The notes under the pieces: model-generated
Databases searched by the model: none
What the model was told of the DNA's origin: nothing
The model's input: the letters and a program-made list of their open reading frames with translations, nothing else
Position numbers and translations under genes: made by a program
In this document: piece by piece, positions 33,388 through 45,703 of the stretch
Numbering within the stretch: the first letter of the stretch is position 1
Layout: each line of letters starts with the position of its first letter
From: Bretschneidera sinensis
Lineage: Eukaryota; Streptophyta; Magnoliopsida; Brassicales; Akaniaceae
DNA length: 64,000 nt
Reading direction: 5' to 3'
Assembly: GCA_023935145.1 (NCBI GenBank)
Contig: CM043698.1
Location: 73,175,501-73,239,500 of the forward strand

Positions 33388-34419
33388 TTTATATATTTAT
33401 AATCATGAAAAAAATCATATTTTAGTAAAGCTCTTAAGACGTAGTATTTGAATAGGATTTAATTTTTTGGGATAGGGTTAGAACATAGTATTTTATCATT
33501 ATTGAATTTCTTTAGTTAAAGTGTTTAACTAGGTTTATCATTATTTGACATAGTATTTTATCATTATTTGACTAGGTTTCTTAAAGATCTATATATAATA
33601 GAGGTCCCTATTAATTTTTAAACAGCTTTGGATAAATAAAAATTATTGATATTAAGTATTAATTTCTTCTCAACCTCCAGGTAGCCTAGCCTCTTCCCCA
33701 ATCCCAGTTAGACTAGTTTCAATTTCTTTATCTCTTCTTTTCTATTTCTTTCTTACTTCTTGTTCTACATTAGTTTGCTATCAGAGCCTAGACCAACCCT
33801 AGACCCAAATCACCATACATCCACTAAACAAACCTTAGCCCAAATCAGTGAAAAAATAAATCTAAAAAAAAAAAATTGCTTTCAGTGTCATGAACAGTGT
33901 TCTACAATTTTTTTTTTAAAAAAATTTGCTTTATTAAGTTTATGAGAAAAAAATAAAAAATAACAGAAAAATCTTAACAAACAAAAATATATCCACTTTA
34001 TGAGTAATGGGTTCTATTGAGCTAACCCAAATAATTTGTGTGATCATTCATGATGTATTATATCTAGTCATATAGAATGTGTTGCATAAGGTTTTTGATC
34101 CATATGGGTTTGTTGAGAAAATTATTATATCTGTTGATCAAGTGTTTATTGACCCTGAATCACTAATGATATTACTTAAGTGATAGAGATTGTTAAAAGT
34201 GCTTATACATCAAAGGAGATCAAGATTGTAGAATCAGGTCAATTAAATTTGAAGATCTCAAAAGTCAAGAAGCTCTCCAAAAGATCAAATTCATGGATAA
34301 TAATTGAAATGCAACTTCAATGACAAAAGAGCTAAATTATAGGTTTGAATCCGAAGATATACTTTGTAAGCATTTCAATTTTTATGTGAATAGCTCAATA
34401 CTCTTTGCTTGGAATTTGC

Positions 34420-35340
34420 TTGAAATATGGTAGAGGAGGCGAAGAGATCGAATCTCTCCCCTCAAAATTTTCTTGAAAAATGGCCGATGAGATGAAGAGC
34501 TCGGTGTTCTCTCCTTAGAATTTTCTTGGAAGATGACCAAGAAGGTGAAGAGCTTGATTCTTTTTTCTCAGAATTCGCCTAAAATATGGCCGAAGGAGTG
34601 AAGAGTTCAGGGCTTTCTCTTCAAACATTACTTGAAAAATGGCCGAGGAGGTGAAGAGCTCGACACTCTCAACTTAGAATTTGCCTAAAAGATGGTTGAG
34701 GAGGTGAAGAGATCGGCACTCTTTCATCAAAATTCTTTTGGAAAATTTGCAGATGTCTTCAAATTATATAGAAACTAAGACCGTTTTAGGTTGTAGGGAA
34801 AATTTCCTAGTCAGGCACCTAGCACACTCCCAGGTGCCTAAGTAGGCGCCTAACGCACTCTTAAGCGCCTAGCACAGTCCCTGGGACCTAGATAGGCACA
34901 TAACTCGCTCCTAAGTTCCTAGGAAAGTGCCTAATCCACTCCCGAATGCCTGTCTCCATGGATTCGCTTGAAAAACGGCGGAGGATGTGAAAAGCTCGAC
35001 ATTGTTTCTTTAAAATTTTCTTGAAAAATTATCGAGGAGGTGAAGATCACGGGGCATTCTCCTTAGAATTTGCCGAAAAAAATGACTGATGAGGTGAAGA
35101 GCTCGGAGTTCTCTCCTAGGACTTTACTTGAAAAATGGTCGAAGAGGTGAAGAGTTTGGTAGTCTCTCCTCAAAATTTTCTTGAAAGATGGCCGAGAAGG
35201 TGAAGAGCTCGACGCTCTTTCCTTGGAATTTAATTAAAAGATGGTCGAGGTGGTGAAGAGCTCGAGGCTTTCTCCTTAGAATTTTCTTAAAAAGTAAGCA
35301 AGGAGATGAAGAGCTTAGGGCCCTCTCCTCGGATATCTAA
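34420..35340. repeat. 53-bp tandem array in the second Tat fragment
   Basis: Diverged repeats of 53 bp built on the phrase TGGCCGAGGAGGTGAAGAGC, then CTCGGCACTCTCTCCTCAGA, then ATTTTCTTGAAA. Several copies stand left of 34740 and right of 34970. The interval 34790-34960 is occupied by other short repeats built on GGCGCCTAGCACACTCC. Confidence 0.75.
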
Positions 35341-35394
35341 AAGAGAAATGGTCAAGATCTTTACTTAGTCTTTCTTTGTGAATCTTTTTGGAGT

Positions 35395-35605
35395 GATGGG
35401 CTCTTTTGATCATAAGCTAATAGGCTATGGGAATGTTCTTTTGGTCATAGGCTGACTGGTTATGGGAGTGCGCTCTTTTGGTTATAGGCTGGTAGGCTAT
35501 GAGAGTGTTCTTTTGGTCATGGGCTGACTAGCTATGGAAGTGTTCTTTTGGTCATAGACTGATAGACTATAAGAGTGTTCTTTTACTCATAGGTTGACCT
35601 ACTTT
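35395..35605. repeat. 35-bp tandem array in the second Tat fragment
   Basis: About six copies of a 35-bp unit, TCTTTTGGTCATAGGCTGAC followed by TAGCTATGGGAGTGT. Some copies are a few bases longer. Confidence 0.75.
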
Positions 35606-35877
35606 GTATTACACCATAGATTGGCGACTTTCTATTGTGCCAAAGGCTGGAGGCTTTCTTATGTATTTTTATGGAGAATTAAAAAATAACTGCTTTATTG
35701 ATAAAGAATGCAAAAGTTACAAAGTAAATATTTAAAAGCGAATGTATTACAGGTAAAACTTACGGAGGTTCTCAGCATTCTAGGTCTGAGGCATTAAAGT
35801 TCCATTAAGCTCTTCAGGTAAATTAGATCCAATTTGTACTGTATTTTGATATTCCTTCTTGTTCAGGGGGATCATAA

Positions 35878-36710
35878 CTAGCTCTTCGACGAGTTCAGAG
35901 CTTTAAGTTTGTTTCTTAAGTCTTCAGTCTCAAGAGGCAAGGTCTCGACTTTCTTATGTCCCTTTATGAAGCTGAGGTAGCAGGATCGGGATGTAGTTTG
36001 ATTTCGCGAAACTTCTATAATTCTATTTTCAGTAAGGAATTTCATCTTTAGGTGATATGTAGACACAATTGCTTTCATGGAGTTCTAACTTGATTTTTCG
36101 AAAATAGCATTGTAAGAGGATAGGTGCTTGACGATCAGGAAGATGGTCATAAAAATGGTCGGCTTAAGGGTAGAACCTACAAATACAGGTAGGACTATAC
36201 TAACTTTAAAGAGTATTGGCTCTCACGAAAATCCATAGAGTGGATATGCCACAGGCTTAAGCTGATCGTCACTGAGCTTTATTTTTTAGAAGGCATCGTA
36301 GTAAAGAATATTGATCGAGCTCCATTTTTGACCAATATCCTTTCCACTTTGTAATTTTTTATCAGTAAGGTGACTACTATAGTGTCATCAGAAGGGATTT
36401 TCAACCTTTCCAAGTAATCATCAGTGAAGGAGATTATTTGATCGGTTCTTACTTTCTTGTTGGGCCTGCTAGTGAAGGCTACCAAATTGGAATAGGCTTT
36501 CTTAGCTTGCAACGAATTTTCGTCGGTTATTGGTCCTCCAAAGATGGTTTTTATGATGCTGGCTATGGTGGTTCAATCTTTTTTGTTACCTTATCGGCGT
36601 TTGTTTTCTCGCATATCTCTTCTTGGACTTCACTTGGGGCTTTTCCTAGGACTATGCTCGGGGCTGTGCCTAGGACTTCTTCTATGAAAATGTCAGGGAC
36701 TTTGTCCTGA
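35878..36710 (-). pseudogene. Tat protease region, degraded (second fragment)
   Basis: 36279-36512 reads KVRTDQIISFTDDYLERLKI and then DDTIVVTLLIKNYKVERILVKNG, equivalent to the region before and at the protease active site; the catalytic aspartate is lost (VKNG in place of VDNG). 35878-36078 carries STYHLKMKFLTENRI and SRSCYLSFIKG, matching the segment after the protease in the first Tat element. Frames are broken between them. Confidence 0.7.
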
Positions 36711-37153
36711 CCATTTTGTATTATCCATTTAGAGTGTTGGAGCCTATGTATATTCCTTCAAATATCCTCGGCGGATAAGTGATTCTATTTGGTTCTTGTA
36801 GGCCTTGTACTTTTCGGTGTCATACTGATGGTCTCTATGGAAGCGACACCATCGAGACTTGTCTTTATTTCTATAGGTGTTGATGGGATTCAAAGGCTAG
36901 CGAATAAAGTCTTGATATTAGATGTTCATTAGGATGTTAGCCCTAAGGGAGTTGAGAGGTGTATAACTATCGAACATCTTAGGTGTTTTTCCATTCTCAT
37001 CCTAGCAAGGCTTCTTTCTCGAGTCATCATTCGGTTCAGATTGTTCTCATTTTCTATTTTCTCTGCCCTGTTTTCGTTCCCTTCAAAATGCCTGGTCTTC
37101 TTCCGTGAGTATTTATTCCTTGGCTCGAGCGAGGATCTCATTCATGTCCTTGT

Positions 37154-37930
37154 CTAGGTACCTGGTGAGTTTGCAGTTGAAGGATCCTGACTTGAGTCCG
37201 TTTCTGAATGCAATAGTCTGGATCTGCAAGTTGAGGTCATGGATTTCCCATGCTGCTGTATTGAAGTGCAAAATATACTCGCAGAGCTTTTCACCTCTCC
37301 ACTAGATGATATTGAAGAGGCTCTCGTATGTCTTTCTTGTCCTCTTATTGCTGAGGAAGTGCACGGCAAAGGCGCTGCTGAGTTTCTTGAAGGAGCTGAC
37401 GCTTTCGGGTTTCAAATGGGAATAAAGGTATTGGCAGGTTTTTCCATTGTTAGTGAGAATTCTCAACACATAATCACATCTGGGTGGCAATGCAGGAACA
37501 TCGTGGTCTTGTAGAGCTAAAGGTGATCTATGGGGTTGGTGGTGCTATCATAAGCTTTGATGACAAGCATTCTAAAGTATCGAGGGAGCGGGGCATCTAG
37601 GATTTCTTTGGTGAAATGAGGATTTTAGGAGTCAAGGTTATTTAGGACGATGGTACCTCGATACTTGAAGGCCTCATCTATTTTCTTGTCCATCTCTTCT
37701 AGCTTCCTATCTAAGTCAGTGTGGTTTTTAGTGACAGAGTAGCCTTCAGACTTAGGCTTGTGTTTGGGAGAAGATCCTGTGGTAGACTTGCGATCTGAGG
37801 TGTGAGCATAATGGTCGGAGTTTTGATGTCTCGTTGGCCGAGGGCTTTGTTGTGATGCTTGAGGCTGAGAGGAAGAAGCTTGCTCCCCAAGTTGAGAGGC
37901 TAGATCAGCCACCAATTGGTTAAGTTCCAT
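37154..37930 (-). pseudogene. Tat gag, degraded (second fragment)
   Basis: 37625-37930 is a hydrophilic N-terminus with LDRKLEEMDKKIDEAFKYRG, the counterpart of LDRQFEEMEEKIDLALKHRS in the first element. 37302-37490 reads YLYSHLKPESVSSFKKLSSA then TYESLFNII, the Retrotrans_gag core. The remainder (37154-37300) lies in other frames. Confidence 0.75.
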
Positions 37931-38862
37931 GAATTATCCTTGTGTGATTGGGGAATCTAGGTTTGCCTAGCCTTGGTGAACTAGTAGTTCGATTGAGATT
38001 GTTGATCTTATCGCGATTGCTTACCAGATGACTCATTGGGATTCTGGTCGATTGTGGCATGTTCAAGGATGGCTGGGAGTTCAAGACCAATGCATAGGCC
38101 GCGATTGGTTAAGATCTAAGTGGTAGAGGTATTTGTAGTAATGGCAACGGTAGTGGTGGCAGTGGCAACGACGATGTTTTTGGAAGCATTCTTGGGCGGT
38201 ATCTTGACAGATGAGTTCTTTTTTTGGTATCCCAAAGACGAAGCCAATCTATTGATGCCAAAAATCTACCAAACGAATGGACGAACGCAATGGGATTCCC
38301 GCGCATACAAAGACAGAAAAAACCCTAAGGAGCCGTCGGAGGACCGAAAGGGTTGTGCCTCTGAGGGACTCTCTGGTGCCTAAGTCAGTAAATTGAAAGC
38401 TTATAAAAGTAAATAGCAAGATACCTAGAGAATTTGAGAGTAAATTTTGTGTGTGTATTTGTGATAATGAAATTTGGGAGCACCTATGAAGTTGCTTGTA
38501 TTAGTGAAAGGCTTCAAGGAAGATCCTAGAAGAGAGTGGATGTAGGGTCGGAAGGATTCTGATATTGCCAAACTACTATAAATCGAGTTTGCATCTTTCT
38601 AACTCCATCTCCTTAATTACATGCCTAGAATTATTTATCATTCAAGTAAATGAGATTGATTGCTTAATTATTTTATAATTCAATTATCTTTTCTATATTA
38701 AGCAATAAACTCTCTCATCTTTGTGCTAGTAATTTAGAAAGATTGATTTGATTTAATTCTACATATGTTTTTATTTTTGAGATTACAAAAATAGTTTTGA
38801 AAAATTATTATTTCCAAATTCACCACCTCTTGGGTATTGCCATAGCATATTTTGGACCAACA

Positions 38863-39465
38863 ATCTCTTAAACTGATATTGATTTTCATGCTCTTGCAAT
38901 TTACTATGAACCAAGATGTTTTTAGGGTTCATTTTTTTTAAATGGTTCTTGTATTTACGATTATTGTTGTCAGATAGAGATTAAGTATTACTCTCATAGG
39001 GAACCAACTATGTCCAAAGATGGGTTACTCGATCTTCAACAGGTACTTGATAGAGTTTTAAGAGAATATTAAGCATCACCGCCAATTTTTCTTGCAACAA
39101 TGGTTTCATTCCAGACCCATCAAAGTAGGATAAGGTTAATGATGCTTAACTCTAACATAAGAACCAAGAAGATGAAGCATCCAAGATCATCGACTCTGAG
39201 ACACCCCAATGAAAGCCAGAAGTCTTTGTAGAGCAATTTGAGACCACAGATTGCAAGCACGACCAGGACAATATTGAAGACACGAATGAGGCAGTAATTG
39301 ATATGAATCCTCCTACTTTTGATTTTATCCTTCCTATTTGGTCTAAAGCACCTCCACAACAGGCATTCTCAACCAAAAACTTTTCCTCTAGTAAAGAGCT
39401 CGTTCTTCAAGAAGATGTTCCGTATATGAGCCTCCTCAAACAGGACATATTGCTATTGATTCGAT
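38863..39465 (+). pseudogene. Unidentified coding-like segment inside element X (R4 copy)
   Basis: Counterpart of 16575-17200. It keeps DIDFHALAIYYEPRCF near 38880, an intron-like end TTGTTGTCAG at 38972, SITANFSCNNGFIPDPS (after a frameshift), and FILPIWSKAPPQQAF. A TAA near its start and later stops break it. I do not recognise the family. Confidence 0.35.
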
Positions 39466-40139
39466 GATCTCGGTAGGACGTAGGCAGCAAGAATTAATTA
39501 ATGGGATAGAAAAACCGATAAAACAACAGTAGCCACCGATACAATTCTCAATCAACATGGGCAAAATGTAATATGTGTTTATGTAGCTATTGGCCAATCT
39601 ATACGCTCCATTTTTAATAAGATTCCGAAGAAAAGCATATAAATATTGTAATGTGCCTCTCCATGAGTGTATGGTAACATGATTATACTTTATTTTTATA
39701 AGCATCACAGATAGTGCTACTTCGTCATTTCAAAACTCGAGATCGAGATTTTTCTAAGTAGTGGAGAATGATGGGTACAGAAAGGTATGAAAAAAAATTG
39801 TAATCTTAAAAGAATTATATTTTAGTAGGGATGTTAGGACATAATAATAGATTAGGATTTAATTTCTTTGGATAGGATTAGAAGATCATATTTGATTAGT
39901 GTTTATTTTTTTATTTAAAGTGTTGTAGTAGGACTAGAATTCTTAAAGATCTCTATATAAGAGAGGTCCCTGTTAATGTTCAATTAGCTTTGAATGAAAA
40001 AAAAAATTATTGATATTGAGTATCAATTTTATCTCAACCTTTTGAGTAGTTTAGATTATTTTTCAGTCCCTAGGGTAACCTAGTTCCCATTTCTTTATCT
40101 CTTCTTTTATATTTCTTTCTTACTTTATGTTCTACATGA

Positions 40140-40965
40140 CTTAACTTTTGGTTGTCTACTGTCCATTCTTGCCTAAGAAGATGTGCATGCTTACAAGCTG
40201 TTTTTTCCTATATGGAACAAGTAATGATTACATAGACTATCCTTACGAAATATTTATAAAAAAAAGAAGATGATTTGGAGTCTATGTAGAAAAGAGTGTT
40301 ATATTCTAGAAATAAGATGATTAGTATCCTATTATGGTAAAAATGATATTTCCTTTTTCACTAAAAACAAAATGTTATTTAAATCCCTCTATTTTGGTAA
40401 AAAAATCTATAAATCAGTGAAAGTACATGCATGAACGATGTGTTGTTATGCAATACTTGTGGTCGATATGTATAACAGTTTGCATATTGGAACTATTTAC
40501 TTCTATATGGTGATCATAGTTTAGGTCAGATCGATGAATTACCAAAAAAGATGGGAATGGTATTGTCAGCAGACTTTCTTCAGGACCATATATGGACAAA
40601 ATGCTTCTTGAGGCCATCCTTCACTCATCCCCGTCCTATGATACAAGGTAAGCTTGATGGTATTGGTACTCTTTATCAAAGCCACTGTCTATCATATAAT
40701 CCAAGCAAAAGGTGGTGATCCTAAGTGATTTTTATAGTACATCAAAAGCTGAATTAGTGGTTAATTGTCTAGTATCTTGTTCATGAAAAGCCACTTTAAC
40801 CTTGGAATAATTAAAATTCATAGGTATTATTAAATTGTTAGTATTTTTGTTATTTTTCTAATTGTTGAGTGTTGGGTATTAGCCTTTCTGCCACTGAACA
40901 TTCGCTAACATTTTTGTATTCAAATATGATCTTGAATCCAACAGCAGCATACGATCCATCCTTGT
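40140..40965. repeat. Duplicon unit R4, left part
   Basis: Continues the duplicon after element X. It resembles 17910-18260 and then, from about 40500, resembles R1 (10440-10912) more closely. A deletion between these two parts removed the TATA box and exon 1 of the unidentified gene. It stops at about 40965 where the CACTA element starts and resumes at 60002. Confidence 0.78.
40520..40647 (+). pseudogene. Exon 2 remnant of the unidentified gene (R4 copy)
   Basis: Keeps KMLLEAILHSSPSYD followed by GTAAGC, as in R1 and R3, while the upstream part has frameshifts and exon 1 is missing. Family unknown. Confidence 0.35.
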
Positions 40966-41380
40966 ATTATGGTGTGCTCAAAGATATCATCGAGTTGGAT
41001 TACTATGGGATGTTTAAGATTGTGTTGTTCATTGTGATTGGGTGGATATTAATTCAACCAGGGGTTTAAAGAAAGATGCAGGTGGGTGCATTCTCGTGAA
41101 CTTGAGTTGGTTCATATACACTGGTCAATTATTGAAGGATGACCCGTTCATTATTTCATCTCAAGCGAAACAAGTGTTTTATGTGCAAGACCCAACAAGA
41201 AAGGAATGGTATCATGTTGTTATCACAAAGCCAAAGGACCTATATGAAATTGGGGAAAAAACACATGAAGAGGATGATGACACTTACAATCAGTGCATGC
41301 CTTCTAATGTAGTGGTAGACGATCAATTAAATTGTATCTCAACTTGGGCTAGGATGGACATTGACGAAGATACCAATTAG
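40966..41380 (+). pseudogene. CACTA TNP2-gene C-terminus, DUF4216
   Basis: Reads YYGVLKDIIELDYYGMFKIV, then, after a one-base loss near 41030, DINSTRGLKKDAGGCILVNL, LLKDDPFIISSQAKQVFYVQ, then KPKDLYEIGE, and an acidic tail ending ARMDIDEDTN before TAG. This is the DUF4216 domain that follows the TNP2 transposase domain in CACTA proteins; its function is unknown. Everything upstream, including the DDE domain, is deleted. Confidence 0.88.
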
Positions 41381-41803
41381 TTATATGTGCATTTCCATGT
41401 ACTTGTAATTGGATGTGTATTTATGTGATGCACATGTGTGTCAACGAGATTTGTAATGTTTGATTGTATTCTTTCGAGTTACTGTTGCTTTGTGTCACAC
41501 AGTTCAAGAGTAGTGAACTTTTTTACATACAGTTTGTGGAATATTACTTCAGAATGTCGTAAATTTATGTTTTAGTTGTATGATTGAATATTTCTTGTTC
41601 TTTAAATCCTATTTATTGCACTTATTTGTTCATTTGTTCACAGGTACTCTGAAGTGCTTCCTGCATCTTCTTGAAGTGCTTCCTATTTATAGCACCATTC
41701 CTATCTTTCAGGTGTGGTTCTTCTAATTCTTGTTAACTTTTAATGCATTCTTGATAGTGTGAGATATAATCATTTGTATGTTTTTAAGTATACAGATTGC
41801 AAG
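41381..41803 (+). other. CACTA sequence between the two genes
   Basis: AT-rich 3' flank of the first gene and 5' leader of the second. I see no gene here. Confidence 0.4.
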
Positions 41804-42998
41804 ATGTTTAGGTCAAAATATATTCCTCCCTCAGTCAGAGATAACATGTCAAACCAGTCTCTAACTGGGTCTTCACACCATCAAGAAGATATTGACCATG
41901 AGCATGAGTATCACCTTGATGATGATCATGACTCGTAAACTCATTTTGAGATCGAGCCAATAACAACGGAAAGTGAAAACAATGATAATGAACAATACAA
42001 GATAATTGGTAATTTTTGTATTATAATACATTCTCTTTATAACTAGTTTGATATCACATTGTTATACTAATTATAAATTTATATTTTCAATGTATAGATT
42101 CTGAAGGGAGGGTGAGAAAGCAAACATGTGTCCTCCGAACCTCACAAGTGTGGTCCCTTGAACGTGGGGAAAAAATTGTTGTCCACTTCAATGCACGTAA
42201 TCAACCTATTAAAAAAGGTGGCCAAATATTAAGTAGCTAGTTGTGCAAAGTTGCAAAGAGAGGGAACCTTTGTCCACTTAGTTACACGGATTGGAAGAAG
42301 GTGCCTTCTAACTACAAGAAGGACCTTGTTTTATTGATTCGGGTAAGTAACAACAATTTAATTTATGGTTTTCTTCCAAATTTTTTTTGTTTTTGTGTTT
42401 TTGTACATGCATATAATCCCTAACACAAAAAATACTTATTTGACATCGATTTCCTTTCTTTGTGGTAGAGGAAGTTCCATTACCCTATGATTGAGGTGAT
42501 AGACAAAATTTTACTGAGGATCATCGGGAAAAAATGGAAGGACTACCGATATATGCTTAAAGGGGACCATGTGAGGAACAAAACAAAACAACAAGTTTTG
42601 AGCAATAATGTTCCAAAAGGAGTAGATCAAGACCAGTGAAAGCAACTGGTTAACTACTGGTTTTTTTAGCAGAGTGAGGTTATATTTTCATAATTATGTT
42701 CATTTGGATTCTCATTGTTTCTATTTTCTTTTCATAACTTATTATTCAATTGGTTTATTGTTGGTGTAGAAATATTCTACTATAGGGACAGTGGCACGTG
42801 AAAGATAACAATGTCCTCACACGACCGCATCAAAGAGTTTTTGTTGGTATTTGTCCTAGCATTAAACGGTTGCAAAGAAGGAGGAAAAAATCAGCATCAA
42901 TGCACACTAGTGTGCACCGCGGCCTGGCTCATTCCAGGGTACGGTGCCCAGCAAGGAGAAGTGCTGGAGGAGGTGTGCGCTGCGGCTCAGCCTCCTAT

Positions 42999-44245
42999 TG
43001 TGACAGATATCTACGTAAATAAATATGCAAATAACCGTCCTAGTTTTACTTGTAAGTGCACAAGGTCAGTGATAGCATAGTATGCAAGTGCGAGATCATT
43101 TCCACAGGGATTGGTGAATTTCAATTTAGAATTACTTTCTTCAAAGTAAAAAGAGAAATAACTGATTGATTGTGAGTGAATAATAATAATGAGAACGTAG
43201 GACTGCGATATCCATCACTAATTATACTTTCCCACTAAATAAAGTGTCAATACTCTAGCCTTATCATGAATATTTAATGGTTGACAACCTAAGGGCTTCG
43301 CCCACACCTTAGGCTATTGATCTCCCTATGCAAGAGTTAGGCATTGTATACTCTAACTCTTTTCTCTCTTAAGGGATTCAGCATGGGTGTATACTGAGTT
43401 GTTCCTTAAGAGAGCATGAGGGCTGTGGAGATCGGCAACCACACGGGACCTAGGGCTTGGTCCGCTCCCGGTTTCCCATGTTGATTAACCCGAGAATCCG
43501 GTGTGGATATTCCTTGTTACTAATGTCGAACCCAGGACTCGGTCATCCAAATTGATTCGACTAACTTATCCATACCACATGTATTCGTTGATCAGGCACA
43601 TACATATGAGGAATTTAAATACAAACAGGTATTAATCAAGTTAAACATTCTAACAAGGCTATAGCAAAGATAATCAATGAATAAACATGTAGAAAAGCAT
43701 AACTAAGGCTTCAATCGAGCCCTATAAGAGTTTAGTTACACATGCTAGTTAAACTAAACATTCTAAACATAGTGAAATAAAAACAGAAAACTAAAACCGA
43801 AGAAGACTCGAGAGACGAGTCAGCAATTCCTCTCCTAAGCTTGCTACTTCGAATCTTAAAACAAAAGGTATGGTTTATGTGTTTTATAGGGCTATTTATA
43901 GGGTCCTCATGGTGTCCTGAAACCCTAATTTCCTATTTGGAGTATGGAGACTTCTTTCCATATCTGGCTCTGCCGCCTCTGGAGCATGTGTGGGCTCGAG
44001 CCTTCTTCAAGTGCACTCCTGCTCTTGTGCACTCGATCCCAAGGGGGGGTGCGCTCGAGCGCACCTTGCTGGATGGCAGAACTTGACTTTTGCTTCTAAA
44101 AGCTCCAAATTATCATCTTTTTGTCCAAATCCTGTGAAAAACGCATAAAACACAAAAATGAAGTAGAATCCATAGAAATAGATAAATAAAGAGCCTAACA
44201 AGTGTAAATTAAGGGGCTTAAATATGACTATTTAAGCACTTATCA
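42999..44245 (-). repeat. 3' LTR of the Athila element
   Basis: 1247 bp, beginning TGTGACAGATAT and ending GCACTTATCA. It has fewer copies of the TGCGCTCGAG-type motif (43990-44065) than the other LTR. The following CACCCCAAACTT reads as purine-rich AAGTTTGGGGTG on the minus strand, the polypurine tract. Confidence 0.9.
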
Positions 44246-45703
44246 CACCCCAAACTTACATATTGCTAGTCCCTTAGCAATGTAAAACAAAAGACAATGT
44301 TGAAACAAAATTAAAGATAAATTCATTTTTGTGATACTCAAAGATTTGGTTTGTGCATAAAACTATGATAACCGTTCATGAGTAGTCTTATAATAAAAAC
44401 ACATTTTTGTATTGAAAAAGGATTTTCAAAAGTTCATGTTACTTACCTAAGGTTGGCTTAAGGCATCGCAAGTTTGATTTGTGTGTGATAAGTTAGCACA
44501 TATAAGATGGGGTTTTCACATAATTTTAGTGTATAGTGTTTCAATGCCTAAACCTTTATCGAATTCCTTATCAAAGAGAACAAAAATGGCATAATGCTTG
44601 CTTCTTTTTCTTTTTCTTTTATCATGCGATCTTTGCCATGTTTAGTTCCATCGAGCTTTCTAATTGACCCTTGTAATGAGTGTTTGGCCAATGACTCCCA
44701 AACCAGATGGTTTTAGGGTATTAAGTGTAAAGACACCCCTAAGGACTTACTAACTCGAGTAAAAAAGGCTACAGAACTAACAAGTTTTAATGCTTCTAAA
44801 TGAAATTCCCACCTTTTGACGTGAACACTCAATGCTTACTGAGGCAAGAGGCCCAGTTACTCAGTGAAAATTTTTTAATGACCGTTAGAAGCTTTCAATT
44901 TTCTTTTTGCATGATGAACATTTTTTTTTATTTTTCTTATGCCAAAGTGTTCTTTTTAACAAGTTATCAAATTAAAGTTAGGTTATGGAAACATATATAA
45001 AAGAATTATGTGTCATACCCCACACAAATGTGTGCTAAATATGCTTGTGCAAATTTGGATCAAACTCGTGAATTCTTAGTTGCCTTGAGGTAGGTAACTA
45101 AACTTGGTAAAATTCCTATTACAAGACTATGTGTTCTAGTTTTTAAGCTTATTAATAAAGTGTTATCAAATTTTTAAATCAATCAAAATTTTTGTTACCA
45201 AATGAACATGCATTTATCTTTCCTAAAAAAAAACTGGGACCTAGTACGTGCATGTGTTTCAAGTGTGTGAGTGTGTGCGAAATATATCTCCCACTACCCC
45301 CCAAACTTAAAGTACACATTGTCCCCAATGTGTGTGGCATGGAAAGATCTGACCTAGGAGATGAAGAGCTAGGTTGCTTTCTTTGCTTGTGACAAGCCCC
45401 TAAATTTAAAGTGGATGCACGTACTAAGTACCTGACAAAGAAAAATAAACATTGTGCTGGAAAACAAGAAATATAAATAATAGACATGCAATTATAAATA
45501 TAAACAAAAGAAAAGTATTAAAATGAAAAGGATATGTCTGGGGTGCCTCCCATGAGCGCTAAGTTTTACGTCTTCAGCCAGACGGGGTATCCTCTCACTG
45601 CTGATCATCAGTGGGTGCAGCCGAAGAGGTGCCGGGTGCAAGCTGTAGCTTCTGGTGTAAATGCACTCGATCGCAAGGGGTATATGCGCTCGATCGCAAT
45701 GTC
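44246..45703 (-). other. 3' non-coding region of the Athila element
   Basis: About 1.46 kb between the integrase end and the 3' LTR. Some Athila elements carry an envelope-like frame here; I see none. The only open frames (such as 45179-45487) are short, low in family resemblance and rich in Ser and Leu by composition. Two CTCGATCGCA motifs occur at 45665-45700. Confidence 0.6.

Larger units (their letters stand above)
34383..38467 (-). mobile_element. Second Tat-lineage fragment, heavily degraded
   Basis: Minus-strand order from the right: part of an LTR starting TATTGATGCCAAAAA at 38250, a primer-site-like stretch, gag (37154-37930), gag C-terminus and protease region (35878-36710), then non-coding sequence with tandem arrays. 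RT, RNase H and integrase are absent. Gag and protease resemble those of the first Tat element (for example STYHLKMKFLTENRI against STYHLKVKFPTSKGM), so the two are of one lineage but distinct families. The left edge at about 34383 and right edge at about 38467 are set by where similarity to R2 stops and resumes. Confidence 0.75.
34132..38862 (+). mobile_element. SIRE-like solo LTR (R4 copy), split by Tat fragment
   Basis: Begins TGTTGATCAAG at 34132 and ends TTTGGACCAACA at 38862, with flanks ATATC and ATCTC. Sequence equivalent to about 15285-16262 of the R2 copy is gone, replaced by the Tat fragment. Confidence 0.72.
33388..40139 (+). mobile_element. Element X (R4 copy), interrupted
   Basis: Same element as 14310-17909. 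Its 5' LTR (33388-33772) lacks the first 30 or so bases because the Copia element abuts it. The primer site follows near 33776, then the SIRE-like solo LTR (34132-38862), itself disrupted by a Tat fragment, then the coding-like segment (38863-39465) and the 3' LTR (39769-40139). The flank CTTAA after the 3' LTR fits the target duplication seen in R2. Confidence 0.82.

Noticed and set aside
42798..43080. Overlapping plus-strand frames of 74 and 89 codons
   Set aside because: They run across the CACTA/Copia LTR/Athila LTR junctions, so they are composite by chance.
44246..45703. Envelope-like gene of the Athila element
   Set aside because: The position is right, but no long frame, signal peptide or membrane segment is seen.
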